A stretch of DNA of 64,000 bases from Geminocystis sp050753365 (GTDB lineage: Bacteria; Cyanobacteriota; Cyanobacteriia; Cyanobacteriales; Cyanobacteriaceae): the NCBI RefSeq assembly GCF_050753365.1, contig NZ_JBLZFY010000001.1, positions 62,001-126,000 of the forward strand. The letters run 5' to 3'. Each line of letters begins with the position of its first letter. Position 1 is the stretch's first letter. The notes under the pieces are model-generated. The model was not told the DNA's origin. It was given only the letters and a program-made list of their open reading frames with translations, and made no database searches. Below, one piece after another: positions 10,621 through 19,115 of the stretch. Both the position numbers and the translations under genes were made by a program.

Positions 10621-10717
10621 AACTTAAAATTTCGTAAAAAAAAGAGACTCTTTTCTTTAAATCTTGTAAAATCATAAATAGAAAATACTCATATTTTTAA
10701 CTCTAATAATATATGAA

Positions 10718-10736
10718 AGGTTAAGAATAAATTAAG
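10718..10736. promoter_or_regulatory. Second Pho-box-like site between pstS and sphX
   Basis: AGGTTAAG (10718-10725), 3-bp spacer, AAATTAAG (10729-10736): two 8-bp repeats in the same arrangement as the first site, read as CTTAATTT-ATT-CTTAACCT on the reverse strand. It is about 95 bp before sphX and could serve sphX, the pst operon, or both. Confidence 0.5.
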
Positions 10737-10829
10737 AAATTTTCCCTTAGCTTAATCGCTTTTTTCTCTGTCTAAAATAAACAGAAAATTCACTTCAATC
10801 CTTTACTACCTAATTATTTACTAATTTTT

Positions 10830-11873
10830 ATGCTTAATAAAAAGTTATTATCTAGTCAAAAAACGATCGTTTCGGGTTTAATGTTATCGTTGTTATTAAC
10901 TGCTTGTGGAGGCACAAAAACAGAGGAGTCAAAAACTGTGTCGATCGATGGTTCAAGTACTGTTTTCCCTATTACTAATTTGATTGTGGAAAAATTTAAT
11001 GCTTTAGACTCTGATGATATTAATGTGGAGTCTAATTTTTCGGGATCGATCGGCGGATTTCGTAATTTTTGTCAAGGAAAAACCGATATTAATAACGCTT
11101 CTGTACCGATTCCTGAACGTTTTATGGAGGAGTGTAAAAAAAATGGGGTTGCTTATATTGAGTTACCCGTTGCCTTCGATGCTTTAACGGTGGTTACTCA
11201 TCCTAGCAATGATTGGGCAAAAACCATGACAGTGGAAGAATTAAAAACTATCTGGCAACCTTCTGCCGAAAATTCGATCGTGGGTTGGAATCAAGTTGAT
11301 AGTCAATGGGCTGATAAACCCCTTAATTTATTTGGTCCGGGTAAAGATTCTGGTACATTTGAATACTTTACTCTAGCCATTGTCGGAGAGAAAGCCAGTC
11401 GTAACGATTATGTATTTAGCGAGGATGATGACGCTTTGGTTAATGGTGTAGCACAAGACCCGAATGCTTTGGGTTATTTCGGTTATGCTTATTATTCACA
11501 ACATCAAGACAAGTTACAGGCAGTTTCGATCGATAACGGAAATGGAGCTATAATGCCTTCTGATGCCACTATTATTGATAATACTTATCGTCCTTTAACT
11601 CGTCCATTATTCATCTACGTTAACGCTAAAAGTGCGCAAAATAATAGAGCATTAGCACAATTTGTGGACTTTTATTTAAGTAATGCGTCTAAAGTTGTTC
11701 ACGAAGTGGGTTATTTACCATTGCCTGAGTCAGCTTATGGTGTGGCAAAAATTCATTTCCAAAAAAATAAAGTTGGTACAGTATTTAATGGTCAACCCAT
11801 ATTAAATGCTACCATTAATGAGTTATTAACTAGAACTTATGCTTCAGAAGGCAAAGAGGGATATGTTTATTAA
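10830..11873 (+). CDS. sphX: SphX-like phosphate-binding lipoprotein (PstS family)
   Basis: A 347-residue periplasmic binding protein with lipobox LTAC near residue 26. Phosphate-pocket motifs IDGSSTVFPITN (about 39-50) and ESNFSGSIGGFRNFCQGKTDI (67-87) belong to the SphX branch of PstS-type proteins. It is clearly distinct from the two tandem PstS copies. It is divergent from the pst operon and shares the upstream region with Pho-box-like repeats, so it is probably induced by phosphate starvation. Confidence 0.9.
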   Translation: MLNKKLLSSQKTIVSGLMLSLLLTACGGTKTEESKTVSIDGSSTVFPITNLIVEKFNALDSDDINVESNFSGSIGGFRNFCQGKTDINNASVPIPERFMEECKKNGVAYIELPVAFDALTVVTHPSNDWAKTMTVEELKTIWQPSAENSIVGWNQVDSQWADKPLNLFGPGKDSGTFEYFTLAIVGEKASRNDYVFSEDDDALVNGVAQDPNALGYFGYAYYSQHQDKLQAVSIDNGNGAIMPSDATIIDNTYRPLTRPLFIYVNAKSAQNNRALAQFVDFYLSNASKVVHEVGYLPLPESAYGVAKIHFQKNKVGTVFNGQPILNATINELLTRTYASEGKEGYVY

Positions 11874-11901
11874 TCCTTCCATTCAATACCTGACGATTTT
11901 A

Positions 11902-11957
11902 TGAGTTGAAACCATTGGATTGAGATTCAGTGGCACAGGCATCTTGCCTGTATCAAC
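11902..11957. repeat. Interspersed repeat, family C
   Basis: Contains TGAGATTCAGTGGCACAGGC followed by a short palindrome CAGGC-ATCTT-GCCTG. Related copies lie at 25791-25860 and, inverted, 42010-42090. Confidence 0.6.
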
Positions 11958-12038
11958 TAGTTTTCCTTCACCGATAATTTATATCGAAGTCAGCTATCAA
12001 TAAGGTAAAATCAAGGATGACTTAAAGTAGGAATTGTT

Positions 12039-13220
12039 ATGCGAATATTTGTTAGTACTGGCGAAGTATCAGGAGATATGCAAGGGGGATTGTTAATACA
12101 AAAACTCTATCATCAAGCTCAACAGCAGGGAATCTCCTTACAAGTTGAAGGATTGGGGGGAGAAAAAATGCGATCGGCAGGTGCTAACATTATTGGTGAT
12201 ACTACTGCTATTGGTTCGATCGGACTGTTAGAAGCGTTACCTTTTGTTTTTCCTACATTACAAGTTCAAAAAAAAGCCAAGCAATATTTAGCGAAAAATT
12301 TGCCCGATGTTATCGTCTTGATTGATTATTTAGGACCGAATTTAGCTATTGCCTCTTATTTTAAACAAAAATATCCTCACATTCCTATTATTTGGTATAT
12401 TAGTCCTCAATTTTGGGTGTGGATTCCCAGAAAAAAAGATTTAGATGATTTGTTAAAAGTTACGGATAAAATTCTGGCTATTTTTCCTCAAGAAGCAAAG
12501 TTTTATGAGGATAAAAATATCGAAACTGTTTATGTAGGGCATCCTTTAGTCGATCGAATTAAAACCGCCTCTAGCAAAGAAATTGTTAGGGAAAAATTAG
12601 GTATTAAAGAAGAAGAAAAGATGATTGTTTTGTTACCGGCTTCTCGTCATCAGGAGTTAAAATATTTGTTACCTGTGATGTTAGAATCTGTACAAAAAAT
12701 TCAAGAAAAAAATCCTAATATCAAATTTTATTTACCTGTTTCCTTACCTAAATATCGTCAAAAAATTGAACAATTAATTAATCAATATCAAGTAAAAATT
12801 AATCTTTTTGAAGGAAATATTTTAGATATTTTACCCGCAGCAGATTTAGCAATTACCAAGTCTGGTACTGTTAATATTGAATTAGGTTTACTGAAAATTC
12901 CTCAAATTGTTATTTATAAAGTCAATCCTATTACTATTTCGATCGCACGAAATATTTTACGTTTTTCTATACCTTTTATGTCTCCTGTTAATCTTGTTTC
13001 TATGAAGGAAATTGTGCCTGAATTATTGCAAGAAAAAGCCACTGCTGAAAATATTTTTAACCTTGCTCAAGATTTATTATTTAATTTCGATCGACTAAAG
13101 AAATTAGAGTTAGACTATCAAGAAATGATCCAAATTTTAGATAATGGAGTGGACTCCGTGAGTGAAAATGCGGCTCAAATAATTTTAGAAACCAATAATA
13201 ATTTTCAAGGAAAAAATTAA
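12039..13220 (+). CDS. lpxB: Lipid-A-disaccharide synthase
   Basis: GT19 glycosyltransferase that joins UDP-2,3-diacylglucosamine and lipid X to form the lipid A disaccharide at the inner membrane. Length 393 residues. It begins with the family signature MRIFVSTGEVSGDMQGG. VEGLGGEKMRSAG, VLIDYLGPNLAIASY, YISPQFWVWIPRK and the C-terminal donor-site region LPAADLAITKSGTVNIELG are all present. A lipid A enzyme here fits with the lpt genes at the left end. Confidence 0.95.
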   Translation: MRIFVSTGEVSGDMQGGLLIQKLYHQAQQQGISLQVEGLGGEKMRSAGANIIGDTTAIGSIGLLEALPFVFPTLQVQKKAKQYLAKNLPDVIVLIDYLGPNLAIASYFKQKYPHIPIIWYISPQFWVWIPRKKDLDDLLKVTDKILAIFPQEAKFYEDKNIETVYVGHPLVDRIKTASSKEIVREKLGIKEEEKMIVLLPASRHQELKYLLPVMLESVQKIQEKNPNIKFYLPVSLPKYRQKIEQLINQYQVKINLFEGNILDILPAADLAITKSGTVNIELGLLKIPQIVIYKVNPITISIARNILRFSIPFMSPVNLVSMKEIVPELLQEKATAENIFNLAQDLLFNFDRLKKLELDYQEMIQILDNGVDSVSENAAQIILETNNNFQGKN

Positions 13221-13400
13221 AAAAATAAAGGGAAAAGTAAAACAAAATATAATTATTATGCTATCTTTAAAAGTTACAATTTCCTGATTAGGATAATGAC
13301 CTTTATACATAAATCCTAAAGATAAAAAACCTAAAACATAAACTAAAATTGTAAATAAAATAATAGTAATTAAACCTAACAAAATCTTAAATAATATCAT
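13185..13400 (-). CDS. Small predicted membrane protein
   Basis: A 71-residue frame with two strongly hydrophobic segments (about 3-30 and 48-69) and no recognisable family. Its last 12 codons are antisense to the end of lpxB. It may be a real small membrane protein or a chance hydrophobic frame in AT-rich DNA; it has no obvious partner and precedes the hybrid kinase by a promoter-sized gap only in its own upstream direction. Confidence 0.35.
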   Translation of the reverse strand: MILFKILLGLITIILFTILVYVLGFLSLGFMYKGHYPNQEIVTFKDSIIIIFCFTFPFIFLIFSLKIIIGF

Positions 13401-13476
13401 ATATTTACTTTAATCTTTATTGTGTATAGATGTTTGGTTCTTATTTTACTAAATATGCTATATTATATTTAAAGAT

Positions 13477-15549
13477 TTAAAATTGTACCGTCAATTTAGC
13501 TAAAGTATTCTTTAATTTGACAATACCAATAGGTTTACTAATATAATCATCCATCCCCGCATCTAAACATTTTTGTCTATCTTCTTCTAAAATATTCGCA
13601 GTAACAGCAATAATAATTGGTTGTTTTGTATCGGATTGACGAATTTTTTGGGTAGCAGTAATACCATCCATTTTCGGCATTTGCATATCCATTAAAATCA
13701 CATCATAAAATTGTTTTTCTAACATCTCTAAAACTTCTAAACCATTATTGGCAATATCCGCAGTATAGCCTATTTTTTTGAGGGTTAATAATCCTACTTT
13801 TTGATTAACTTTATTGTCTTCCGCTAGAAGAATTTTTAATTGAGGTAATTCATTTTTAGGCTGGGGTTTATCAGATTTTGCCTCTGAAAAATAATTAGGA
13901 CTTAAATTGCAATGTAAAACTTCTTTAACTTGAAAAGTAAAATAAAATGTTGAACCTTGAATATGAGGTTTATCGTATATATAATTAACCTTAGAATACC
14001 AATTATCGGGTTGTTTTCCGCCTATCTTACCGTTACTTTCTACCCAAATTGTTCCCCCCATTAATTCTACTAAATTTTTACTAATTGCTAGTCCTAATCC
14101 TGTGCCTCCATATTGACGATTAATAGACGCATCTCCTTGGGTAAAGGGTTCAAATAATATATCTATTTTATCTTTATCTATACCAATTCCAGTGTCTTTA
14201 ATGGTGACTAATAATTGATATTGTAATTCTTCTTTTTCTTCATCAAACTTAAATTTTCGATCGATATTTATGGTAATAAAAACACTTCCTTTGGGTGTAA
14301 ATTTAATTGCATTACTAATTAAGTTTAATAGAATTTGACGTAATCGAAAACAGTCTCCTAGAAAATAGTCGGGAATATCAGAATCAATGTGGTATTCTAA
14401 TTTAATGTGTTTTTTTTCTGCTTCTTTAGACATGAGAAGACAGATAGATTTAATAAGTTCAAATAAGTTAAAATATTGTTCTTCTAATTTAATTTTGTTA
14501 GCTTCAATTTTAGAAAAATCAAGAATATCATTAATAATAGTTAAAAGACTTTTTCCACTATCTTGAATAACATTAATTAATTCTTTTTGTTCTGTATCTA
14601 AATTTGTCAATGATAAAAGTTCAGCAATACCAATTACCCCATTCATGGGAGTCCTAATTTCATGACTCATATTCGCTAAAAATTCACTCTTAGCTTTTGT
14701 GGCTAATTCTAATTCAATATTAGTCTTTTTAAGTTTTTGAGTAATGGCTTTTCTTTCCCTTAATTGTTTTTCTAAAATAATAGTATTTTTTTCGATTATA
14801 CTAGCCATTCGATCGAACGCACAGGAAATTTTAGCTAATTCATCAGAGCCAGAAAGTTGAGTGCGAATGTTTAAATTACCTTGGGAAAAACTGTTACTGG
14901 CTGATACTAATTTAGAGACACGGCGAGTTAAAGTTAACTCAAAGAAAAACCATAAAACAATACAACAAATGATTAAAAGAGTAAGGGAAACTACATTTCT
15001 TTGGGCAATATTATTAAAGGCTTTTTTTCTGGCAAAATTTAAGTCATATTCAAAAAAAAGAATACCGATACGGGAAGGATGCAATTCTCCGGGTAAGGTA
15101 TTTAATAACACTGGATAAAGTGCGACTAAACTATCATTATTATTTGACAATAAAATTTGTCCTTGTTGATGATTTCTAATCTGATTAAAGAGAGATAAAT
15201 GAGATTTTGCATTAGTATTTTCAGCATCAAGATTGATTAATTCATAACGAGTAGAAACTTTGACATTATCATTTTCATCAAATAAAATGACTTTTTTTAA
15301 ATGTGAGTCACTGCCTAATTGACTAATAATAGTTATAACAGCACTTTGTGTATCTTTTCGGCGATAAAGATAGTCTAAAATTATAGCTGTTTGCCCTGCT
15401 GATATTTTTAAATAATTTCTTCCTTCATTTTCCGTATCTTTATAAACTTGTTTGATTTCCTGATAAGAGGAAAATAGCCCTAATAAACCACCACATAATA
15501 TCAAAATCACCGGAATAGAATATCTAAGGGGAAAAGGAAATTTTGTCAT
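13477..15549 (-). CDS. Membrane-bound hybrid sensor histidine kinase
   Basis: 690 residues: TM1 (about 9-28), periplasmic sensor domain (about 30-185), TM2 (about 186-206), HAMP (about 207-260), coiled linker, HisKA with phospho-acceptor H296 in MSHEIRTPMNG, HATPase_c with DTGIGI and GGTGLGLAI boxes, and a C-terminal receiver with acidic pair AEDN and phospho-Asp in VILMDMQMPKMDG near 620. No output domain, so it must hand phosphate to another protein. A fossil of the 3' end of the upstream substrate-binding protein gene sits just before it. That suggests the two genes were once directly adjacent and may act together. Confidence 0.92.
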   Translation of the reverse strand: MTKFPFPLRYSIPVILILCGGLLGLFSSYQEIKQVYKDTENEGRNYLKISAGQTAIILDYLYRRKDTQSAVITIISQLGSDSHLKKVILFDENDNVKVSTRYELINLDAENTNAKSHLSLFNQIRNHQQGQILLSNNNDSLVALYPVLLNTLPGELHPSRIGILFFEYDLNFARKKAFNNIAQRNVVSLTLLIICCIVLWFFFELTLTRRVSKLVSASNSFSQGNLNIRTQLSGSDELAKISCAFDRMASIIEKNTIILEKQLRERKAITQKLKKTNIELELATKAKSEFLANMSHEIRTPMNGVIGIAELLSLTNLDTEQKELINVIQDSGKSLLTIINDILDFSKIEANKIKLEEQYFNLFELIKSICLLMSKEAEKKHIKLEYHIDSDIPDYFLGDCFRLRQILLNLISNAIKFTPKGSVFITINIDRKFKFDEEKEELQYQLLVTIKDTGIGIDKDKIDILFEPFTQGDASINRQYGGTGLGLAISKNLVELMGGTIWVESNGKIGGKQPDNWYSKVNYIYDKPHIQGSTFYFTFQVKEVLHCNLSPNYFSEAKSDKPQPKNELPQLKILLAEDNKVNQKVGLLTLKKIGYTADIANNGLEVLEMLEKQFYDVILMDMQMPKMDGITATQKIRQSDTKQPIIIAVTANILEEDRQKCLDAGMDDYISKPIGIVKLKNTLAKLTVQF

Positions 15550-15611
15550 AGAAATTATTGATTATTAGAGAAATTATCCTTCTTGCTCATATCTAATTCA
15601 ACAAATATGAT

Positions 15612-15793
15612 ACTCTATTCTACATCCTAAATTATTTTGTCTGTTCATTATCTTTTAAGGTTACATTTTGTACAAATCGATCGTCAAGAATGCTATCAAT
15701 GTCCACTGTATTTGACAATAAGTTATTATCTAACATTATTTTGGTTCATTTTTCTATAGCATGAATCAAGGAAGGATCATTTTTACTAAATAC
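15612..15793 (-). pseudogene. Duplicated 3' fragment of the substrate-binding protein gene
   Basis: About 170 bp nearly identical to 16624-16800, the last ~50 codons and stop of the binding-protein gene. In this copy one codon has become TGA (EK-stop-TKIM against EKLTKIM), and the 5' side ends abruptly. Together the two copies form direct repeats around the PIN toxin-antitoxin genes. Confidence 0.85.
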
Positions 15794-15844
15794 TCAGGAA
15801 GGGTATAACGTAAATTAGTAAGTCTAGCAGAAACGTCCCATTAA

Positions 15845-16279
15845 TTAAGTATTTTTATTCAAAAAATAAATTAATGTTTCCGTTGTCCAAGTAGCACGAC
15901 CACATCCAATGAAATCACTGTCTTGAGTCCATATGTCAGCATTTAGCAAGATTGAAATAGCAACTATTTCCCAATCATGAGGATCTCTTGGAATACGATT
16001 TTTAGCTTCTTCTTCTAAATGTGAAAATTCAGATAGATGAACTATTTTTATAGTATCATTAATTGTTGATTTCCAAAAACTGAGAGTTTCTTCTCCTAGA
16101 TAAGATTCAATTTTTTCTTTTTGGATCATCAAGTTTATTCTTTTATTTAATTCATAGCCTGTTTCATTAACAACTCTTTCTGAAATATAAAGATTTAGTC
16201 GAGGATGATTAAATAAAATTCGCCCTCTTTTTCTTAGTAGTTCACCGATTAAAATATTAGCATCCACAACTAAACGCAT
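15845..16279 (-). CDS. PIN-domain toxin (VapC-like)
   Basis: A 144-residue PIN-domain ribonuclease. Acidic metal-binding residues are visible: D6 in LVVDANILIGE, a Glu in the ERVVNET stretch, Asp in PRDPHDWEIVA, and the final DSDF. In VapC-type systems these cleave RNA when the antitoxin is lost. It begins 2 bp downstream of the putative antitoxin gene. Its position between two copies of a gene end suggests acquisition with a small mobile unit. Confidence 0.8.
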   Translation of the reverse strand: MRLVVDANILIGELLRKRGRILFNHPRLNLYISERVVNETGYELNKRINLMIQKEKIESYLGEETLSFWKSTINDTIKIVHLSEFSHLEEEAKNRIPRDPHDWEIVAISILLNADIWTQDSDFIGCGRATWTTETLIYFLNKNT

Positions 16280-16281
16280 AA

Positions 16282-16494
16282 TTAAAAGGGGAAAGGTTTA
16301 TTCGGATCTAAAGCATCTATCAATTCATCAACGGTTAAACCGCTTGATTTTGCCATTTTTTCTATATTTTCATTTAGCTTGTTAAAAAGTTGATCTATTT
16401 CTTCATGATTTTTCTTTTTTACTCCTATTTTGTTTCTGTAGTATTTTACATCTTTAACTACTTTTTTCGTATCTTGAATATTAGTTGTCATCAT
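16282..16494 (-). CDS. Putative antitoxin paired with the PIN toxin
   Basis: A 70-residue charged protein ending in LTVDELIDALDPNKPFPF, with helical character and no clear DNA-binding fold by eye. Adjacency (2 bp) and order upstream of a PIN gene give the assignment; the sequence alone does not name a family. Confidence 0.6.
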   Translation of the reverse strand: MMTTNIQDTKKVVKDVKYYRNKIGVKKKNHEEIDQLFNKLNENIEKMAKSSGLTVDELIDALDPNKPFPF

Positions 16495-16544
16495 AATTTT
16501 ATTCTCATTTTTAATTCTATTCTTACTTTAACATTTCTATCTGA

Positions 16545-16590
16545 TTTAAGTTAAAACGCATTTAACTTGCATTTTTTACTAATTGAAAAA
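16545..16590. repeat. MITE family A, single terminus
   Basis: AACGCATTTAACTTGCATTT followed by TTTACTAATTG matches the AT-rich terminus of the family A elements at 4937 and 63886. The other end is missing. It lies between the toxin-antitoxin pair and the binding-protein gene. Confidence 0.55.
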
Positions 16591-16640
16591 TATAATTTTA
16601 TCTTTGCAAACGTGCTTTATTACTCATTCTATATCCTCAA

Positions 16641-17654
16641 TTATTTTGTATGTTCATCATCTTTTAAGGTTACATTTTGTACAAATCGATCGTCAAGAAT
16701 GCTATCAATGTCCACTGTATTTGACAATAAGTTATTATCTAACATTATTTTGGTTAATTTTTCCATAGCCTGAATCAGGGAAGGATCATTTTTACTTAAT
16801 AAATCTTGATTTTCTTGTAAATTAGGCAATTTTAAGCCATTTAATGACTGCAAAAATTCTTCGGGAGTGACTTGGCTTCTTTTTGCCATGATAGGGGAGA
16901 CTTCCTCTGGTTTCTTTCTTAAATAATTTAAGCCCTTAAAATGTCCATTGATTAAAGTTTGAATAGTTTGAGGAGAGTTAGTGAGGGTTTCTGTATTAAC
17001 AATTAAAACATCAACTATTTCCCCCGGTATTTGACTACTATCGAATAGTAAACTTGCACCCATAGCTAAAATTTTGGACTTGGGAGGATAAAATGTGACA
17101 ATAGCATCAATGTCCCCATTTTTAAAAGCGTTTGTATGCTCAGAAAGTTCCAAAGAAACAATTTTTATGTCTTCTAAAGACATCCCCGATTTTTCTAGCG
17201 CACGAGTCAGGAAAAAAGCACCTAAAGCAGTGGATTCTACCCCTACTCTTTTACCTTTTAAATCTTTCATGGTTTTGATTTCTGGTTTTGCTAATATCAC
17301 ATCTCCACCATGGGAAATATTAAAAATGGCGATAATACGAATATTATCCTGAGTTGATGCTAACACTAATGCTTCATCGATCGTCAGCGCAGCGACTTCA
17401 ATTTCTTCATGACGATAAGCCCTTATCACTTCCGTTGTAGAAGGATAATCCACTAACTTAATATTTGTATCATCGTAGTCGCCTAAATCTCTTGCTAGAT
17501 ATAAAGTAGCATAACCAGGCCAAATATTTGAGCCAATACGCAGGGGGTAAGAAATTTCGGTGGTACAGTTACTTAAAGTGACAGATAAAATACCACTAAT
17601 CAAAATGAGAATCAGAGATTTGAAAACGCTTTTTTTTCTGTAATGTTTATTCAT
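16641..17654 (-). CDS. NitT/TauT-type ABC substrate-binding lipoprotein
   Basis: A 337-residue periplasmic binding protein of the SsuA/THI5/NMT1 type. It has a signal peptide with lipobox LSNC near residue 30, then IGSNIWPGYATLYLARDLG, GGDVILAKPEIKTMKDLKGKRVGVE and a two-lobe fold. No permease or ATPase gene is near, so it is either an orphan transporter part or a ligand sensor for the neighbouring hybrid kinase. Its 3' end is duplicated at 15612-15793. Confidence 0.87.
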   Translation of the reverse strand: MNKHYRKKSVFKSLILILISGILSVTLSNCTTEISYPLRIGSNIWPGYATLYLARDLGDYDDTNIKLVDYPSTTEVIRAYRHEEIEVAALTIDEALVLASTQDNIRIIAIFNISHGGDVILAKPEIKTMKDLKGKRVGVESTALGAFFLTRALEKSGMSLEDIKIVSLELSEHTNAFKNGDIDAIVTFYPPKSKILAMGASLLFDSSQIPGEIVDVLIVNTETLTNSPQTIQTLINGHFKGLNYLRKKPEEVSPIMAKRSQVTPEEFLQSLNGLKLPNLQENQDLLSKNDPSLIQAMEKLTKIMLDNNLLSNTVDIDSILDDRFVQNVTLKDDEHTK

Positions 17655-18103
17655 AGGAATCCTAAGATAGAGAAAAGTTAAGAGTCTGAGTTATTTTTAA
17701 ACATCAAGATATTAAAAAAGTTATAGCATTCCGAAGCGGTTGTCAGAATTTTATTCCCTCTTCCCCTCAGCAGGGTTTTTTTCAAAGTCGGGGTAAAATT
17801 GCATTTTGTTAGTTCAATTTATTGAAGCAAAAATGTTAGCTGTGGAATTTATTACACAGCTAGTTATGAGTCGAAACCATTATCCCAACGTGTAATTCAT
17901 TACACGTCTAATAGCGATTGTTAAATAAATTTAACTTAATTTTCTCACAAAATATCATGGTTTTTAATAATAATTGATTTTATAATCATAAAAAATGGCT
18001 ATATTTCTTATTAATTATGGTTTATAGTATATCAAATTTTGAGAATGAAAACACCCTGCTCTTAAAGAAAGGGGAAACTTATTTTTACTTTCTCACGAAT
18101 GAT
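17655..18103. other. Repeat-bearing intergenic region
   Basis: Contains three hairpins of the double-palindrome family (17812-17906), an AT-rich stretch, and near 18057 a purine-rich repeat (AAAGGGGAAACTTA..TTTCTCACGAATGATTTAG). The repeat is shared with 20190-20240 and runs up to the holB 3' end. No gene seen. Confidence 0.6.
17812..17906. repeat. Double-palindrome repeat, family B (complex copy)
   Basis: GTTCAATTTATTGAAG (17812-17827, imperfect), a hairpin GCTGTGGAATTTATTACACA (from 17839), and a perfect CGTGTAAT-TC-ATTACACG at 17889-17906. The order and spacers match the copies at 43990-44037 and 63817-63864. Confidence 0.7.
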
Positions 18104-19051
18104 TTAGGATTGCCCTAGTTTTAAATCTAAGAAAAAACAATCCCAAACTAAACGGGGTTGTACATAACGCATTAATGTTTTTTTGACTTTTTCTAAACCT
18201 TCAATTAAATTAATTTTTCTGTGTTTATCCCAATATAAATATTGTAAATAATCTGCTAACCAAATTTGATTTTCTAGCTCTATTTCTTTAGTTATTTCTT
18301 TGGCTAAAATTAAGCCTTCTATTACATTATTCGGTAATTTCGATAATTTTGACAGCAAATCTGATGGTATTTCTCTCAATTTTTGCCAGTCTTCGATCGC
18401 TTTTCCGGGGCATCCTTGAGACATTTTCATTAATTGAGGATAGTCTAATACTTGAGCGGCATCTTGACGATATAAAACTAATTTCAAATGTTCTTCACTT
18501 AAGCGAGAAAAGGGGATAATTTGACATCGAGAAACAAGGGTTGACAAGATAGAATCGACACTAGGGGCAATTAAAATAATTGTAGCTTTCCCCGGTTCTT
18601 CTAGGGTTTTTAATAAAGCGTTTCCTGCTGATTCTGCCATTAATTGTGCTGATTCTATTACAACGATCGATCGATCGCTTTTGAGGGGCGGACGTGCTAA
18701 AAATTGGCTAATTTCTCTAATTTGTTCAATTCTAATTTTTGGTGCTGTTTTACGTTTTAAGCCTTTTTCTGTGGCTTCTTTAGCAGTTAACAACGTTCCT
18801 TTATCGTTGTAAGTTGGTTCAACCCATAAAAAATCTGGGTGGTTTCCTTCGTATAATTTTTTACAGGCGGAGGCATAATTTTCTGTGGGAGAAATCATTA
18901 ACATTTCTGTAAAACACTTAGCCGCAAAGGCTTTGCCGACTCCTTGCGCCCCGACAAATAAATAAGCCGGTGCAATTCGATCGATTTCGATCGCCCTTTC
19001 CAACAATTCTACGGCGAGGGGTTGTCCAATTAATTTTGCTAATGGTTTCAT
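18104..19051 (-). CDS. holB: DNA polymerase III delta' subunit
   Basis: Clamp-loader subunit, 315 residues. AAA+ features: P-loop-like GAQGVGKAFAAK near 34-45, the IEQIREISQFLARPPL segment, LMAESAGNALLKTLEEPGKATIILIAPSVDSILSTLVSRCQIIPFSRL (Walker B/sensor 1 region with the SRC motif), and a C-terminal helical collar. The zinc module typical of DnaX-like subunits is reduced to one cysteine, as is common for delta'. Its stop codon lies in a repeat also found near 20190. Confidence 0.9.
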   Translation of the reverse strand: MKPLAKLIGQPLAVELLERAIEIDRIAPAYLFVGAQGVGKAFAAKCFTEMLMISPTENYASACKKLYEGNHPDFLWVEPTYNDKGTLLTAKEATEKGLKRKTAPKIRIEQIREISQFLARPPLKSDRSIVVIESAQLMAESAGNALLKTLEEPGKATIILIAPSVDSILSTLVSRCQIIPFSRLSEEHLKLVLYRQDAAQVLDYPQLMKMSQGCPGKAIEDWQKLREIPSDLLSKLSKLPNNVIEGLILAKEITKEIELENQIWLADYLQYLYWDKHRKINLIEGLEKVKKTLMRYVQPRLVWDCFFLDLKLGQS

Positions 19052-19115
19052 GGTAATTAGAGGTTTGCTAAAGAAGTTTTTTTAGGGAGAAAAGAAGGGT
19101 TCGATCGAAATCTTT

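Noticed and set aside
16567..16773. Plus-strand frames opposite the binding-protein gene
   Set aside because: Two overlapping hydrophobic frames antisense to a well-supported gene and to its duplicated end; not credible genes.
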